Origin: Thioclava atlantica
GTDB taxonomy: Bacteria > Pseudomonadota > Alphaproteobacteria > Rhodobacterales > Rhodobacteraceae
NCBI RefSeq assembly: GCF_000737065.1
Contig: NZ_AQRC01000003.1
Location: 276,376-340,375 of the forward strand
Length of the DNA: 64,000 nucleotides
Direction: 5' to 3'
How positions within the stretch are numbered: position 1 is the first letter of the stretch; each line of letters starts with the position of its first letter. Below, one piece after another: positions 1 through 8,388 of this stretch. A program made the translations under genes and the position numbers. The notes below the pieces were generated by a model that had not been told where the DNA came from, made no database searches, and saw only the letters and a list, made by a program, of their open reading frames with translations.

Positions 1-361
1 CATCGGCCAGCTCGGGGTGGAACTTCACCAGCCACAGGATCGCGTTCGGACGGTCCTGACGCTTCGAGAGCGGCGTGTAGCGCGGCCCACGGCGCTTGTC
101 CTCGCCCAGAGCGGCCTTGTTGAATTTCAGCTTCAGCTTGTGGAGCGGGTCCTTCTCGGCCTTCTCGATCTCGGAAGGGTCGAGCTGGTTCGACGCGACC
201 GGGTCGAAACCCTTCACGCCCGCAGCCACGTCACCATCGGCAATGCCCTGAACCTCAAGCTCGTGCATGCCGCAGAAATCCGCGATCTGCTTGAAGCTAA
301 GCGTCGTATTGTCCACCAGCCACACGGCAGTGGCCTTTGCCATCAGGGGCTTGTTCGTCAT
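1..361 (-). CDS. trcR: TrcR-type cell cycle transcriptional regulator (DUF1013), partial
   Basis: Reading the minus strand from position 361 gives MTNKPLMAKATAVWLVDN, followed by FKQIADFCGMHELEVQGIADGD. This is the conserved N-terminal part of the DUF1013/TrcR family of alphaproteobacterial DNA-binding regulators linked to cell-cycle transcription. The motif looks like a helix-turn-helix. The reading frame runs off the left edge, so the C-terminus is missing. An in-frame ATG at 370 is also possible, but an AAGGA motif sits about 8 nt before the ATG at 361, which favours the shorter start. Family recognition is from memory of the N-terminal sequence; DNA targets cannot be inferred here. Confidence 0.85.
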   Translation of the reverse strand, partial: MTNKPLMAKATAVWLVDNTTLSFKQIADFCGMHELEVQGIADGDVAAGVKGFDPVASNQLDPSEIEKAEKDPLHKLKLKFNKAALGEDKRRGPRYTPLSKRQDRPNAILWLVKFHPELAD

Positions 362-493
362 TGCAGCCATCCTTTACAAATCTCTCCCGGGCCGAGAAAT
401 CGGCTGCGGCGCGGGAATTCCCTGCCGCGGTCCATTTCTGGAAGGGGAATTGCCGGTTCATATAGTCGTTCGAAGGCCCGGAGAAAAGAGAAA

Positions 494-1132
494 ATGAGAC
501 TCCTCACACTCGCCGCCGCTTTTATCCTCGGTGCCAGTCTCGCCCATGCGGAGGGCGAACGGGCGGGCGATTTCGACTATTACGTCCTGTCGCTGAGCTG
601 GTCGCCGACCTGGTGCGCGCTGGAAGGTGACGCGCGCAACTCCCCGCAATGCGATCCGCGCAACGACTATGCCTTCGTGCTGCACGGGCTCTGGCCGCAA
701 TACGAACGTGGCTGGCCGAGCTATTGCCGCACCGGTGCACGCGATCCCTCGCGCCAGCAAACCGCGGAGATGGAAGACATCATGGGCGCCCCCGGCACCG
801 CGTGGTATCAATGGAAGAAGCACGGGCGCTGCGCGGGCCTTTCGGCCAGCGACTATTTCGAGACCGCGCGCAAGGCCTATGAGAGCATCACCATCCCGCC
901 GGTCTTCCAACGTCTCGACCGCGACGTGAAGCTTCCCGCGAAAATCGTCGAGCAGGCGTTTCTGGAAACCAATCCCGGGCTCGATGCCGACGAGGTCACG
1001 ATCACCTGCAAATCCGGCCGCATCCAGGAAGTGCGGGTCTGCCTGAGCAGGGATCTGGCGCCGCGCCGCTGCGGCGCCGACGTGATCCGCGACTGCGCCC
1101 TGCCCAATGCGCTGATGGACAAGATCCGCTGA
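494..1132 (+). CDS. Secreted ribonuclease T2 family protein
   Basis: This 212-aa protein has a cleavable signal peptide (residues 1-19, ending AHA), so it is probably periplasmic or secreted. Both catalytic signatures of RNase T2 are visible: FVLHGLWPQ (His64) and WKKHGRC (His110). Several cysteines (C41, C53, C77, C113) are consistent with disulfides. These enzymes cleave single-stranded RNA through 2',3'-cyclic phosphates, and periplasmic members probably scavenge nucleotides. The chosen ATG follows an AGAAAAGAG purine stretch; a much longer upstream frame would run antisense through trcR. The stop codon abuts the stop codon of the convergent gene at 1133. Confidence 0.93.
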   Translation: MRLLTLAAAFILGASLAHAEGERAGDFDYYVLSLSWSPTWCALEGDARNSPQCDPRNDYAFVLHGLWPQYERGWPSYCRTGARDPSRQQTAEMEDIMGAPGTAWYQWKKHGRCAGLSASDYFETARKAYESITIPPVFQRLDRDVKLPAKIVEQAFLETNPGLDADEVTITCKSGRIQEVRVCLSRDLAPRRCGADVIRDCALPNALMDKIR

Positions 1133-1594
1133 TCAGCCCATCGGCGGCTGCTTGTCTTCGAGCGTCGGCAGCTTGTGCGTCGCGTCCGTGTCGTGGGAAT
1201 GATCCTCGCGCGGCTTGCCCGCCTCGCAAATCCACGCCTTCGCCTTGTCGAGCTCGGCGACATGGAACACCGCGAAGGCGCCGGGGATCATCGGCGCGAA
1301 GACCTGGACGCCGAGCCGGACCCATTCGATGTCGCTGACCAACGCAAGCGCCGCGAAATCGCCCAGATGCGTCAGGCCGAACCGCGCGTCGTCCCAGGCC
1401 GCCTTCGCGCTGAACCCGTCGAACCGATCGCCGATCACGTAGAGCAGCTTGATCTTGCCCTCGGCGGCGATCTTCGCCTCCAGCGCGGGGATCAGATGGT
1501 GTTCATAGGCGTCCGCACCGATCTCGCCGACCGCCTCGATCGCCAGGACATCCGCCGGATAGCCGTCGAGAAACTCGAATTTTCCCTTGCTCAT
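1133..1594 (-). CDS. SpoIIAA-like (STAS-fold) protein
   Basis: The 153-aa product starts MSKGKFEFLDGYPADVLAIEAVGEI and contains KLLYVIGDRFDGFSAKAAWDDARFG. This is the typical layout of the SpoIIAA-like family (PF11964, STAS fold), a group of small soluble proteins of unclear function. The ATG at 1594 was chosen over one at 1606 because GGAGG lies about 5 nt before it. The last 20 residues are polar and His/Asp-rich and probably disordered. It is convergent with the RNase T2 gene, with no intergenic space. Confidence 0.8.
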   Translation of the reverse strand: MSKGKFEFLDGYPADVLAIEAVGEIGADAYEHHLIPALEAKIAAEGKIKLLYVIGDRFDGFSAKAAWDDARFGLTHLGDFAALALVSDIEWVRLGVQVFAPMIPGAFAVFHVAELDKAKAWICEAGKPREDHSHDTDATHKLPTLEDKQPPMG

Positions 1595-1661
1595 TGCGTC
1601 CTCCATCGCGTCTGCATTCCCTTCGAGTATGGGGTCCGCGAAGCGCGATGGGAAGGCAGGC

Positions 1662-2654
1662 TCACGCGTCTGCTACTTCGAGGACGATCTTGCCGATATG
1701 CTCGCTGCTCTCCATCCGGGCGTGGGCCTTTGCGGCTTCGGCAAGCGGGAAGGTGCTGTCATGGATCACCCGCAGCTTGCCCGCCTCGACCATCGGCCAG
1801 ACCTTCTCGCGCAGCTGACGCGCAATCTCGGCCTTCGCCGCGACCGATTGCGGGCGCAGCGTCGAGCCCGTGATCGTGAGCCGTCGCATCATCACCTGCG
1901 CGAAATTGATCTCGGCCTTCGGGCTTTCGAGAAAGGCGATGAAGACCAGCCGCCCGTCATCGGCCAGCGCCTTGAGATCGCGCGCGATATAGCTGCCCCC
2001 CACCATGTCGAGGATCAGGTTCGCGCCGCCCTCGGCGCGCAGGACATCGACGAAATCACCCGTCTTGTAGTTGATCGCGGTCGCTCCGAGCGCCTCGCAG
2101 GCCGCGCATTTCGCCTGGGTGCCGGCCGTCGTGAAGACCCGCGCGCCAAGCGCCTTCGCGATCTGGATCGCGGTGGTGCCGATACCGGACGAGCCGCCAT
2201 GCACGAGGAAGCGCTCGCCCGCCGTGAGCCCGCCACGCATCACAACGTTCGACCAGACGGTGAAACAGGTTTCGGGCAGGCAGGCCGCCGATTTCAGGTC
2301 GAGCCCCGCAGGCACCGGCAAGGCGTGTTCGGCCGGGCAGGTCGCGTATTGCGCATAGCCGCCGCCGGGAAGGAGCGCGCAGACAGCGTCCCCGACCTTC
2401 CAGCTCGTCACGCCGGGGCCGAGCGCCGCCACCCGCCCCGAACATTCGAGCCCGGGCAGGTCCGAGGCGCCCGGCGGAGGATTGTAGGCGCCCGCGCGCT
2501 GCAGCGCGTCGGGACGGTTCACGCCCGCATAGGCGATCTCGATCAGGACCTCGCCATGGCCGGGCACGGGCACCGCGCGGCTCGCCTCGACGAGAACTTC
2601 CGGCGCGCCGGGCTCGCTGATCTCGATGCAGCGCATCTGCTCTGGCAGGCTCAT
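1662..2654 (-). CDS. NAD(P)H quinone oxidoreductase, zinc-type alcohol dehydrogenase-like (PIG3/Qor family)
   Basis: This 330-aa medium-chain dehydrogenase/reductase has an N-terminal GroES-like domain (VPVPGHGEVLIEIAYAGVNRPDALQRAG) and a C-terminal Rossmann domain with the FLVHGGSSGIGTTAIQIAKALGA nucleotide loop. The catalytic zinc ligands of alcohol dehydrogenases are absent, as in quinone oxidoreductases that pass electrons from NADPH to quinones. Its ATG overlaps the stop codon of the upstream COQ9 gene (TGATG), so the two are almost certainly translationally coupled. Quinone biosynthesis and quinone reduction are thus paired. Confidence 0.88.
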   Translation of the reverse strand: MSLPEQMRCIEISEPGAPEVLVEASRAVPVPGHGEVLIEIAYAGVNRPDALQRAGAYNPPPGASDLPGLECSGRVAALGPGVTSWKVGDAVCALLPGGGYAQYATCPAEHALPVPAGLDLKSAACLPETCFTVWSNVVMRGGLTAGERFLVHGGSSGIGTTAIQIAKALGARVFTTAGTQAKCAACEALGATAINYKTGDFVDVLRAEGGANLILDMVGGSYIARDLKALADDGRLVFIAFLESPKAEINFAQVMMRRLTITGSTLRPQSVAAKAEIARQLREKVWPMVEAGKLRVIHDSTFPLAEAAKAHARMESSEHIGKIVLEVADA

Positions 2655-3322
2655 CAGCGGGTCTCCTTTCCGGGCATGTCCTGGGTGCCTCTCGGCGCGC
2701 GGATCCCGCTCAGGAGCTTCGGCAGGATCGGCAGTTTCATCGCGGCGCTCTTCACCTTCTCGAACTGCATCACATCGCCGATCCGCCGATCGAGAAACTC
2801 CCAGGTTTCGGCGTGATCCTCGCTCTCGTCGCCCATCCAGTAGAGGACGGTCGCGGAATAGACGCCCGAAAGGGTGAGGCGCTTGGAATACCAGTTGTAA
2901 TCCTCGCTGCGATCGCCGAGCGCGCGCCAGATCTTGTCGCAGGTCTCCCAGATCAGCTTCGACCCGGTCGTGGTGTTCTGAGGCAGGGCGAAGAGCGCGG
3001 CCCCGCGCCGCACGAGTTCAGGGTCGGAGGCCTCGAGACGGAATCGCACCGCGAGTGCCACGCGGTCACGGAACTTGAGCTCCGACAGATCTGCCGCCTC
3101 GAGCTGGCGCAGCATCTCGGCATCCCCCTCGCGGTGATAGGCGACGGCGAGATCGACCGCGCCGCGCGGGCAGACCACCCGCGCCAGTCCCGGATCGAGC
3201 CCGAGATCGGAGACCGCCATCTTGAAGGCGGGCTCGGACCAGCCATCGAAGGGCACATGCGGCTTGATCGCCGCAAGAAGCTCGGATCTCGCGCGTTCCA
3301 CGTCGATATGGTCGTTTTTCAT
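2654..3322 (-). CDS. COQ9 family ubiquinone biosynthesis protein
   Basis: The 222-aa product matches COQ9: a TetR-like helical N-terminus, then DRVALAVRFRLEASDPELVRRGAALFALPQNTTTGSKLIWETCDKIWRALGDRSEDYNWYSKR. This is the conserved lipid-binding core, with the W..GD.S.D.N.Y.KR signature. COQ9 presents isoprenoid intermediates to the COQ7 hydroxylase in ubiquinone biosynthesis and occurs in mitochondria and Alphaproteobacteria. The ATG at 3322 has GGAGGA 6 nt upstream and is preferred to the ATG at 3352. It is the first gene of a two-gene operon with the quinone oxidoreductase. Confidence 0.9.
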   Translation of the reverse strand: MKNDHIDVERARSELLAAIKPHVPFDGWSEPAFKMAVSDLGLDPGLARVVCPRGAVDLAVAYHREGDAEMLRQLEAADLSELKFRDRVALAVRFRLEASDPELVRRGAALFALPQNTTTGSKLIWETCDKIWRALGDRSEDYNWYSKRLTLSGVYSATVLYWMGDESEDHAETWEFLDRRIGDVMQFEKVKSAAMKLPILPKLLSGIRAPRGTQDMPGKETR

Positions 3323-3407
3323 CGCGTTTCCTCCGATCTGGGCGGTAGACAAGCCGCCATTTGCTGACTATATGGAGCGCTCCTGCAAGCAACTGCAACT
3401 CTAACTT

Positions 3408-3426
3408 AGGAAGGTGGTGACACCAC
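3408..3426 (+). promoter_or_regulatory. rpsU Shine-Dalgarno embedded in a small hairpin
   Basis: Immediately before the rpsU ATG the sequence reads AGGAAGGTGGTGACACCAC. GTGGT (3414-3418) can pair with ACCAC (3422-3426) around a 3-nt loop. The strong AAGGTGG ribosome-binding site overlaps the 5' arm, so folding would partly hide it. The pairing is visible; a regulatory effect is inference. Confidence 0.45.
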
Positions 3427-3633
3427 ATGCAGGTCAGCGTTCGCGACAATAACGTCGAACAGGCGCTCCGTGCTCTGAAGAAAAAGCTTCAGCGCGAGGG
3501 TGTGTTCCGCGAAATGAAGCTCAAGCAGCATTTCGAGAAACCCTCGGTCAAAAAAGCGCGCGAGAAAGCCGAGGCCATCCGCCGTGCCCGTAAACTGGCA
3601 CGTAAGAAGGCCCAGCGCGAAGGCGCTCTCTGA
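3427..3633 (+). CDS. rpsU: 30S ribosomal protein S21
   Basis: The 68-aa basic protein [20 protein letters not shown] and onward is a full-length alphaproteobacterial S21, with the [13 protein letters not shown] start and the Arg/Lys-rich helical C-terminus ([12 protein letters not shown]). S21 sits near the anti-Shine-Dalgarno region of the 30S subunit and supports initiation. The gene is monocistronic: a leader with a strong ribosome-binding site precedes it and an intrinsic terminator follows about 60 nt after its stop. Confidence 0.98.
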   Translation: MQVSVRDNNVEQALRALKKKLQREGVFREMKLKQHFEKPSVKKAREKAEAIRRARKLARKKAQREGAL

Positions 3634-3691
3634 GCCGCCCGCGCCGATCACCGGCGCCTGAAAATGCTGGCGGGCTTGCCCGCACCGACGA

Positions 3692-3718
3692 CCCCCGTGG
3701 CCTGCCTCGGGGGTTTTT
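3692..3718 (+). terminator. Intrinsic terminator of rpsU
   Basis: CCCCCG (3692-3697) pairs with CGGGGG (3708-3713) and is followed by TTTTT. It lies about 60 nt after the rpsU stop, with no other plus-strand gene before it. Confidence 0.8.
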
Positions 3719-3827
3719 GGTATCCAGAGGCGACGATTCTGCACCGATCTTTTCCTTCTTGCCTAAATCGATCCGGCCCCTACCCTAGCGCCACACGATG
3801 ACTGTCTGGCTGGAACCGCTCTAGACC

Positions 3828-5276
3828 ATGTCCGATTTCCGGCCCGTCCTGCACCTGTTCGGCCTGATCCTCGCGGCGCTCGGCGTCTCGATGGCGGTTC
3901 CGACCGCGCTCGACATCCTCGACGGCGCAGCCAACTGGCATTCGTTCCTCGAAGCCGCGATCGAGACGACCCTCACCGGGGTTCTGCTCGCGCTCGCCAC
4001 GCAGGGGGACCGTTCGGACGGCCTCACGACCCGGCAGGCCTATCTTCTGACCGCCGCGATCTGGCTTCTGCTGCCGCTTTTCGCGGGCCTCCCCTTCATC
4101 GACGGCGCTCCCTATGTGAGTCTCACGGATGCCTATTTCGAGGCCGCGTCCGGGATCACCACCACGGGCTATACGGTCTTCGAGCATCTCGACAAGCTGC
4201 CGCGCTCGGTGGTGCTCTGGCGCGGGATGCTGAACTGGTTCGGCGGGCTCGGGATCGCTTTCGTCGCGATGATCTTCCTGCCGGTCCTGCGCATCGGCGG
4301 GATGCGCTATTTCCAGACCGAAGGTTTCGACACGCTCGGCAAGGTGATGCCGCGCGCCGGCGATATCGCCCGCTCGCTGCTCTGGGTCTACCTGTCGCTG
4401 ACCGCGGCCTGCGCGCTCAGCTATGGCGCGACAGGGATGAATGCCTTCGATGCGATCTGCTACGCGATGGCGACGATCGCGACGGGCGGGTTCGGCACCC
4501 ATGACAGCTCCTTCGCGAATTTCTCGCCCAGCGCGCAATATGCCGGCATTCTCTTCATGCTGGCCTCGGCCCTGCCCTTCATCCGCTATGTCCAGCTCGG
4601 CAACGGCCAGATGCGACCGTTCTGGAGCGACCCGCAAATCCGCGCCTTCCTGCGCTGGTTCGCGATCGCGCTGAGCGCGCTTCTGGTCTGGCGCTACACC
4701 CATGCACCCGACACGCCCGAAGCGACCTTCCGCTCCGCCGCCTTCAATCTCTCCTCGATCATGACGGGAACGGGGTTCGGCACCGCGAATGTCACCGATT
4801 GGGGCAGCTTCGGCGTCGTGCTCTCCTATTGGGTCGGGCTTATCGGCGGCTGCACCGGGTCGAGTTCCGGCGCGCTTTCCGTGTTCCGCTGGCAGGCGCT
4901 CGGGGCGGTGATCCGTACCGCCGTGCGCCGCCTGCACGCCCCGCACAGGGTGATCCTGCCCCGGCTTGGCGGCAAGCTTCTCGAAGACGACGTGCTCTCC
5001 TCGCTGATCCTCTATTTCACCGGCTATATCCTCGCATTGGGAGTGATCTCGGTCGGGATCTCGATGACGGGGGCGGATTTCGTCTCGGCGCTGTTCGCGA
5101 CCTGGGGGGCGCTCGGCAATATCGGCTACGGCATCGGCCCGATGGTGGCGCGTACCGGCACGATGGCCGATTTCTCCGATGTCGCGACCTGGCTGATGAC
5201 GCTCGCGATGTTGCTCGGCCGGATCGGCATGCTCGCGATCCTCGTGCTGTTCCTGCCCCGCTTCTGGCGCGGCTGA
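3828..5276 (+). CDS. trkH: TrkH/TrkG family potassium uptake transmembrane subunit
   Basis: This 482-aa integral membrane protein has the four-fold membrane-pore-membrane repeat of TrkH. Pore loops with selectivity-filter glycines are recognisable at EAASGITTTGYT, MATIATGGFGTH, SIMTGTGFGTAN and ALGNIGYGIGP. It forms the K+-translocating subunit that works with cytosolic TrkA. No trkA is adjacent, so the partner must lie outside the window. A stop codon two triplets before the ATG at 3828 excludes a longer start. No good ribosome-binding site is visible, only GGAA about 12 nt upstream. Confidence 0.95.
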   Translation: MSDFRPVLHLFGLILAALGVSMAVPTALDILDGAANWHSFLEAAIETTLTGVLLALATQGDRSDGLTTRQAYLLTAAIWLLLPLFAGLPFIDGAPYVSLTDAYFEAASGITTTGYTVFEHLDKLPRSVVLWRGMLNWFGGLGIAFVAMIFLPVLRIGGMRYFQTEGFDTLGKVMPRAGDIARSLLWVYLSLTAACALSYGATGMNAFDAICYAMATIATGGFGTHDSSFANFSPSAQYAGILFMLASALPFIRYVQLGNGQMRPFWSDPQIRAFLRWFAIALSALLVWRYTHAPDTPEATFRSAAFNLSSIMTGTGFGTANVTDWGSFGVVLSYWVGLIGGCTGSSSGALSVFRWQALGAVIRTAVRRLHAPHRVILPRLGGKLLEDDVLSSLILYFTGYILALGVISVGISMTGADFVSALFATWGALGNIGYGIGPMVARTGTMADFSDVATWLMTLAMLLGRIGMLAILVLFLPRFWRG

Positions 5277-5741
5277 TCAGACCGGCAGCGCCGTCGTCGA
5301 CTGCACGCATTTGAGCGAGAAGCTCGACTGGATCTGGGCCACACCCGGCAGGTTCGCGAGCTTCGCCCGGTGCAGCCGCGCGAAATCCTCGGTATCCTCG
5401 GCGACCACTTTGAGAAGATAATCCGCAGCCCCCGCCATCAGGTGACATTCCAGCACCTCGGGCACCTTCAATACCGCACCCTCGAAGGCATCGAGCACCT
5501 CGTCGGCCTGGCTCGCGAGCTTGATCTCGACATAGACCGTGGTGGTGCGCCCGAGCTTGCGCGCATTCAGGAGCGCCACGTAGTCGGCGATGAACCCCTC
5601 CTCCTCGAGGCGTTGCACCCGCCGGTGGCAGGCGGAGGGCGAGAGGTTCACGCGTTCGCTCAACTCGGCATTCGAGATTCGTCCCTGCCGCTGAAGCACC
5701 ATGAGAATGCGCCGATCCGTTGCGTCGAGATTATGATCCAT
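5277..5741 (-). CDS. Lrp/AsnC family regulator, probably of alanine dehydrogenase
   Basis: The 154-aa protein has the Lrp architecture: an N-terminal winged HTH (LDATDRRILMVLQRQGRISNAELSERVNLSPSACHRRVQRLEEEGFI) and a C-terminal RAM/ligand-binding domain (VLECHLMAGAADYLLKVVAED). It is divergent from ald, the classical arrangement for AldR-type regulators that respond to alanine or other amino acids. Its stop follows directly on the trkH stop (convergent). The target assignment comes from position only. Confidence 0.9.
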   Translation of the reverse strand: MDHNLDATDRRILMVLQRQGRISNAELSERVNLSPSACHRRVQRLEEEGFIADYVALLNARKLGRTTTVYVEIKLASQADEVLDAFEGAVLKVPEVLECHLMAGAADYLLKVVAEDTEDFARLHRAKLANLPGVAQIQSSFSLKCVQSTTALPV

Positions 5742-5886
5742 GCAAATTTCTGCCGATTTTTGTGCGTTTCATCGAAGATACCGGCGCAAGCCTCCTCGGA
5801 CAATCGCGAAAAATCAAAGCACTTGTTCGGCTTCGGCCGCAATATGGGACCCAGGACATTCCAGTCATATTGGAGGAGGAAACGCG
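5742..5886. promoter_or_regulatory. Divergent lrp-like/ald control region
   Basis: This 145-bp AT-richer gap separates the divergent regulator and ald starts. It holds separated inverted copies GATTTTT (5755-5761) and AAAAATC (5809-5815), as expected where Lrp proteins bind several AT-rich sites. A strong GGAGGAGG ribosome-binding site precedes ald. The binding sites themselves are inferred. Confidence 0.45.
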
Positions 5887-7011
5887 ATGAAGATCGGCAC
5901 GGTGCGCGAAATCAAGGCACAGGAATTCCGCGTGGGGCTAACCCCCGGAGCGGCTCAGGAAGCCGTGGCGCATGGCCATGAGGTGGTCGTCGAGACCGGC
6001 GCGGGGCTCGGGGCCGGCTTCGCCGACAGCGATTACACGGCTGCCGGCGCGGCGATCGTCGCCGACGCGAAGACGGTGTTCGAGACGGCGGACATGATCG
6101 TCAAGGTGAAGGAGCCGCAGGCCTCCGAGCGCAAGATGCTGCGCGAAGAACAGATCCTGTTCACCTATCTTCACCTCGCCGCCGACGAGGCACAGGCCCG
6201 CGATCTGATGGACTCGCGCGCCACCTGCATCGCCTACGAGACCGTGACCGCCAGGGATGGCACCTTGCCGCTGCTGGCGCCGATGTCCGAGGTGGCCGGC
6301 CGCCTTGCGCCGCAAATGGGCGCCTGGACCCTGCAGAAGGCGAATGGCGGGCGCGGCGTGCTGTTGGGCGGCGTCCCGGGCGTGGCACCTGCGAAGGTCG
6401 TCGTCATCGGCGGCGGCGTCGTCGGAACCAATGCCGCGCGGGTTGCGGCCGGGATGGGGGCGGATGTGACCGTGCTCGATCGCTCGCTGCCGCGGCTGCG
6501 CTATCTCGATGACGTCTTCGGGGGAACCTTCCGCACGGCCTATTCCTCGAAAGCCGAGACGGAAGCGCTCGTGGCGCAGGCGGATCTGGTGATCGGCGCG
6601 GTTCTGATCCCCGGTGCGGCTGCCCCGAAACTTGTGACCCGCGAGATGCTCAAGACGATGAAACCGGGCGCGGCGATCGTCGACGTGGCGATCGACCAGG
6701 GCGGCTGCGTCGAGACCTCGTGCCCGACCACGCATGACAACCCCATCTTCGAGGTCGAGGGCGTGATGCATTACTGCGTGGCGAACATGCCGGGCGCGGT
6801 GGCGCGCACCGCGACGCTCGCGCTCTCGAACGCCACTCAGCCCTTCATGCTCGCGCTGGCCGACAAGGGCTGGGAGCGCGCCTGTGCAGAGGATCCGCAT
6901 CTGGCCGCGGGCCTCAACGTTCATGCCGGCGAAATCACCCATGCGGCAGTGGCCGAGGCGCTCGACCTGCCGCTCCATGAGACTGCGAGCCTTCTGCACG
7001 CGGCGGAGTGA
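5887..7011 (+). CDS. ald: Alanine dehydrogenase
   Basis: The 374-aa enzyme begins MKIGTVREIKAQEFRVGLTP, the conserved start of NAD-dependent L-alanine dehydrogenase, which interconverts alanine with pyruvate and ammonia. The catalytic Lys in VKVKEPQ, the NAD-binding VVVIGGGVVGTNAARVAAGMGADVTVLD with an Asp accepting the adenosine ribose, and the late MPGAVARTATLALSNAT segment are all present at normal spacing. The start is fixed by GGAGGAGG 8 nt upstream. It has its own terminator and is probably controlled by the divergent Lrp-type gene. Confidence 0.97.
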   Translation: MKIGTVREIKAQEFRVGLTPGAAQEAVAHGHEVVVETGAGLGAGFADSDYTAAGAAIVADAKTVFETADMIVKVKEPQASERKMLREEQILFTYLHLAADEAQARDLMDSRATCIAYETVTARDGTLPLLAPMSEVAGRLAPQMGAWTLQKANGGRGVLLGGVPGVAPAKVVVIGGGVVGTNAARVAAGMGADVTVLDRSLPRLRYLDDVFGGTFRTAYSSKAETEALVAQADLVIGAVLIPGAAAPKLVTREMLKTMKPGAAIVDVAIDQGGCVETSCPTTHDNPIFEVEGVMHYCVANMPGAVARTATLALSNATQPFMLALADKGWERACAEDPHLAAGLNVHAGEITHAAVAEALDLPLHETASLLHAAE

Positions 7012-7031
7012 TCCCCCCAATTCAGAGAACA

Positions 7032-7062
7032 AAGGCCCGGGCGTTCCCGGGCCTTTTCCTTT
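7032..7062 (+). terminator. Intrinsic terminator of ald
   Basis: A perfect 10-bp stem, AAGGCCCGGG (7032-7041) with CCCGGGCCTT (7046-7055), encloses a CGTT loop and runs into TTTCCTTTT. Confidence 0.92.
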
Positions 7063-7079
7063 TCGCTCTGCGCGTGGGT

Positions 7080-7502
7080 CTACTTCTTCAGCGCGTCGCG
7101 GATCTCGAGCAGCACATCGAGTTCGCTCGGACCGGTCGGCACCTCGGGCGCCACGTCGTCGGGCCGTTCGGCCGCGGCCTTCACGCGGTTCACCATCTTC
7201 ACCAGCATGAAGACCACGAAGGCGATGATGAGGAAGTTGATCACCGCCGTGATGAAGGCGCCATAGGCGAAAATGGGAGCGCCGGCTTCGCGCGCCGCGG
7301 CGAGCGAGTCGAACTGGCCCTCGCCGAGATTGACGAAGAGGTTCGAGAAATCGATCCCGCCCGTCACGACGCCGATGATCGGATTGATGAGGTCGCTCAC
7401 GAGCGAGGTGACGATCGCGGTGAATGCCGCGCCGATGATGATGCCCACGGCCATGTCCATGACATTGCCCTTGGCGATGAAGTCCTTGAATTCCTGAATC
7501 AT
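7080..7502 (-). CDS. mscL: Large-conductance mechanosensitive channel
   Basis: The 140-aa product is MscL, a homopentameric inner-membrane channel that opens under hypo-osmotic membrane tension. The N-terminal amphipathic helix and TM1 ([44 protein letters not shown]), a periplasmic loop, TM2 ([22 protein letters not shown]) and a C-terminal cytosolic helix ([10 protein letters not shown]) are in the expected order. GGGAGG lies 6 nt before the ATG. It is convergent with ald. Confidence 0.97.
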   Translation of the reverse strand: MIQEFKDFIAKGNVMDMAVGIIIGAAFTAIVTSLVSDLINPIIGVVTGGIDFSNLFVNLGEGQFDSLAAAREAGAPIFAYGAFITAVINFLIIAFVVFMLVKMVNRVKAAAERPDDVAPEVPTGPSELDVLLEIRDALKK

Positions 7503-7654
7503 TCTCTGCCTCCCGACAGATGCTCATTGCCCCTTCAAATCGACGTTACCATGCATGGCGAACCCCGCCATATTTATTTTTGACTCAGGAATAGAGGTTT
7601 TCCCCGCCTCCAGGGCGGCCAGGACCATCCCGGACGGTCCGGGCCGACGCCTTT

Positions 7655-8284
7655 TCAGAACAGCTGACCCCGCGCGTCTTCCACGAGACGCCTGGCAAGT
7701 GCCGCGACCGAATGGGGAAGCTCGGGCACTCCCTGCTCGCCATAGACCGGCGAGGCCGCGAAGCCGTCGCTGAGCCGGGCGCGCGCCTCCTGCCGCGCGA
7801 TCTGCGCGAGCTCGTCCGCGTCGAACCGAAGGCTTTCGCGCGCCCTGTCCTCCAGGTCATCCGCATCAATTCCGGTCGGCGGCGAATCGAGCCGCCGCTC
7901 GGCGAGTTGCAGAAGACTGCGCAGGCGTCCCTGCGCCTTGCGAATGCGCGTGCGTGCTTCGGCGCGCTGATCGTCGCGATAGGCGGTCTCGAGCGAGAGG
8001 GTCTCGGCCAGCGAGGCGCGGTCCTCGCGCAGACCCGACACCGCGTCGCAAAGTGCACCGGCGGTTTCCGGCCCCGCCTCCGCGGCATCGGCCTCGCAGC
8101 CCGCGATCATCCCGTCGATCATCATGATCCGGTTTCGCGCGATCAGATCGGCGGCCTCGGCGAAGGCGAGATCACAGGCGGCCTCGCGCAACTCCTCCAA
8201 CGCGGCCGCAAGCGGGGTGGAGCGGGGCTTGGGCACCCCGGCGAGCGCGGCCGGGGCGTGAGCGCCGAATTCTTGCTGGAACAT
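7655..8284 (-). CDS. Hypothetical protein, helical, Ala/Arg/Glu-rich
   Basis: The 209-aa protein is not recognised. It is largely charged and helical, with possible coiled-coil stretches (LREDRASLAETLSLETAYRDDQRAEARTRIRKAQGRLRSLLQLAERR). It has no signal peptide or membrane segment. A good AAGGAAGGA ribosome-binding site precedes the ATG, which is why this strand is preferred over an antisense frame of similar length. It lies alone between mscL and the inositol phosphatase, with a GGACC/GGTCC hairpin downstream. Confidence 0.62.
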   Translation of the reverse strand: MFQQEFGAHAPAALAGVPKPRSTPLAAALEELREAACDLAFAEAADLIARNRIMMIDGMIAGCEADAAEAGPETAGALCDAVSGLREDRASLAETLSLETAYRDDQRAEARTRIRKAQGRLRSLLQLAERRLDSPPTGIDADDLEDRARESLRFDADELAQIARQEARARLSDGFAASPVYGEQGVPELPHSVAALARRLVEDARGQLF

Positions 8285-8388
8285 GGCAGTGTCCTTCCTT
8301 TGGCAACCGGATCACGCTGCCAAAAGAAGGTGAACGAGAGGTGAACATTGTGGGAACACCCGGATCAAGCGGAGAAAACCCCGCAAAA

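Noticed and set aside
7712..8344. A 210-residue plus-strand frame over the hypothetical gene at 7655-8284
   Set aside because: The minus-strand gene has a strong ribosome-binding site and more natural composition; the plus-strand product looks like a shadow.
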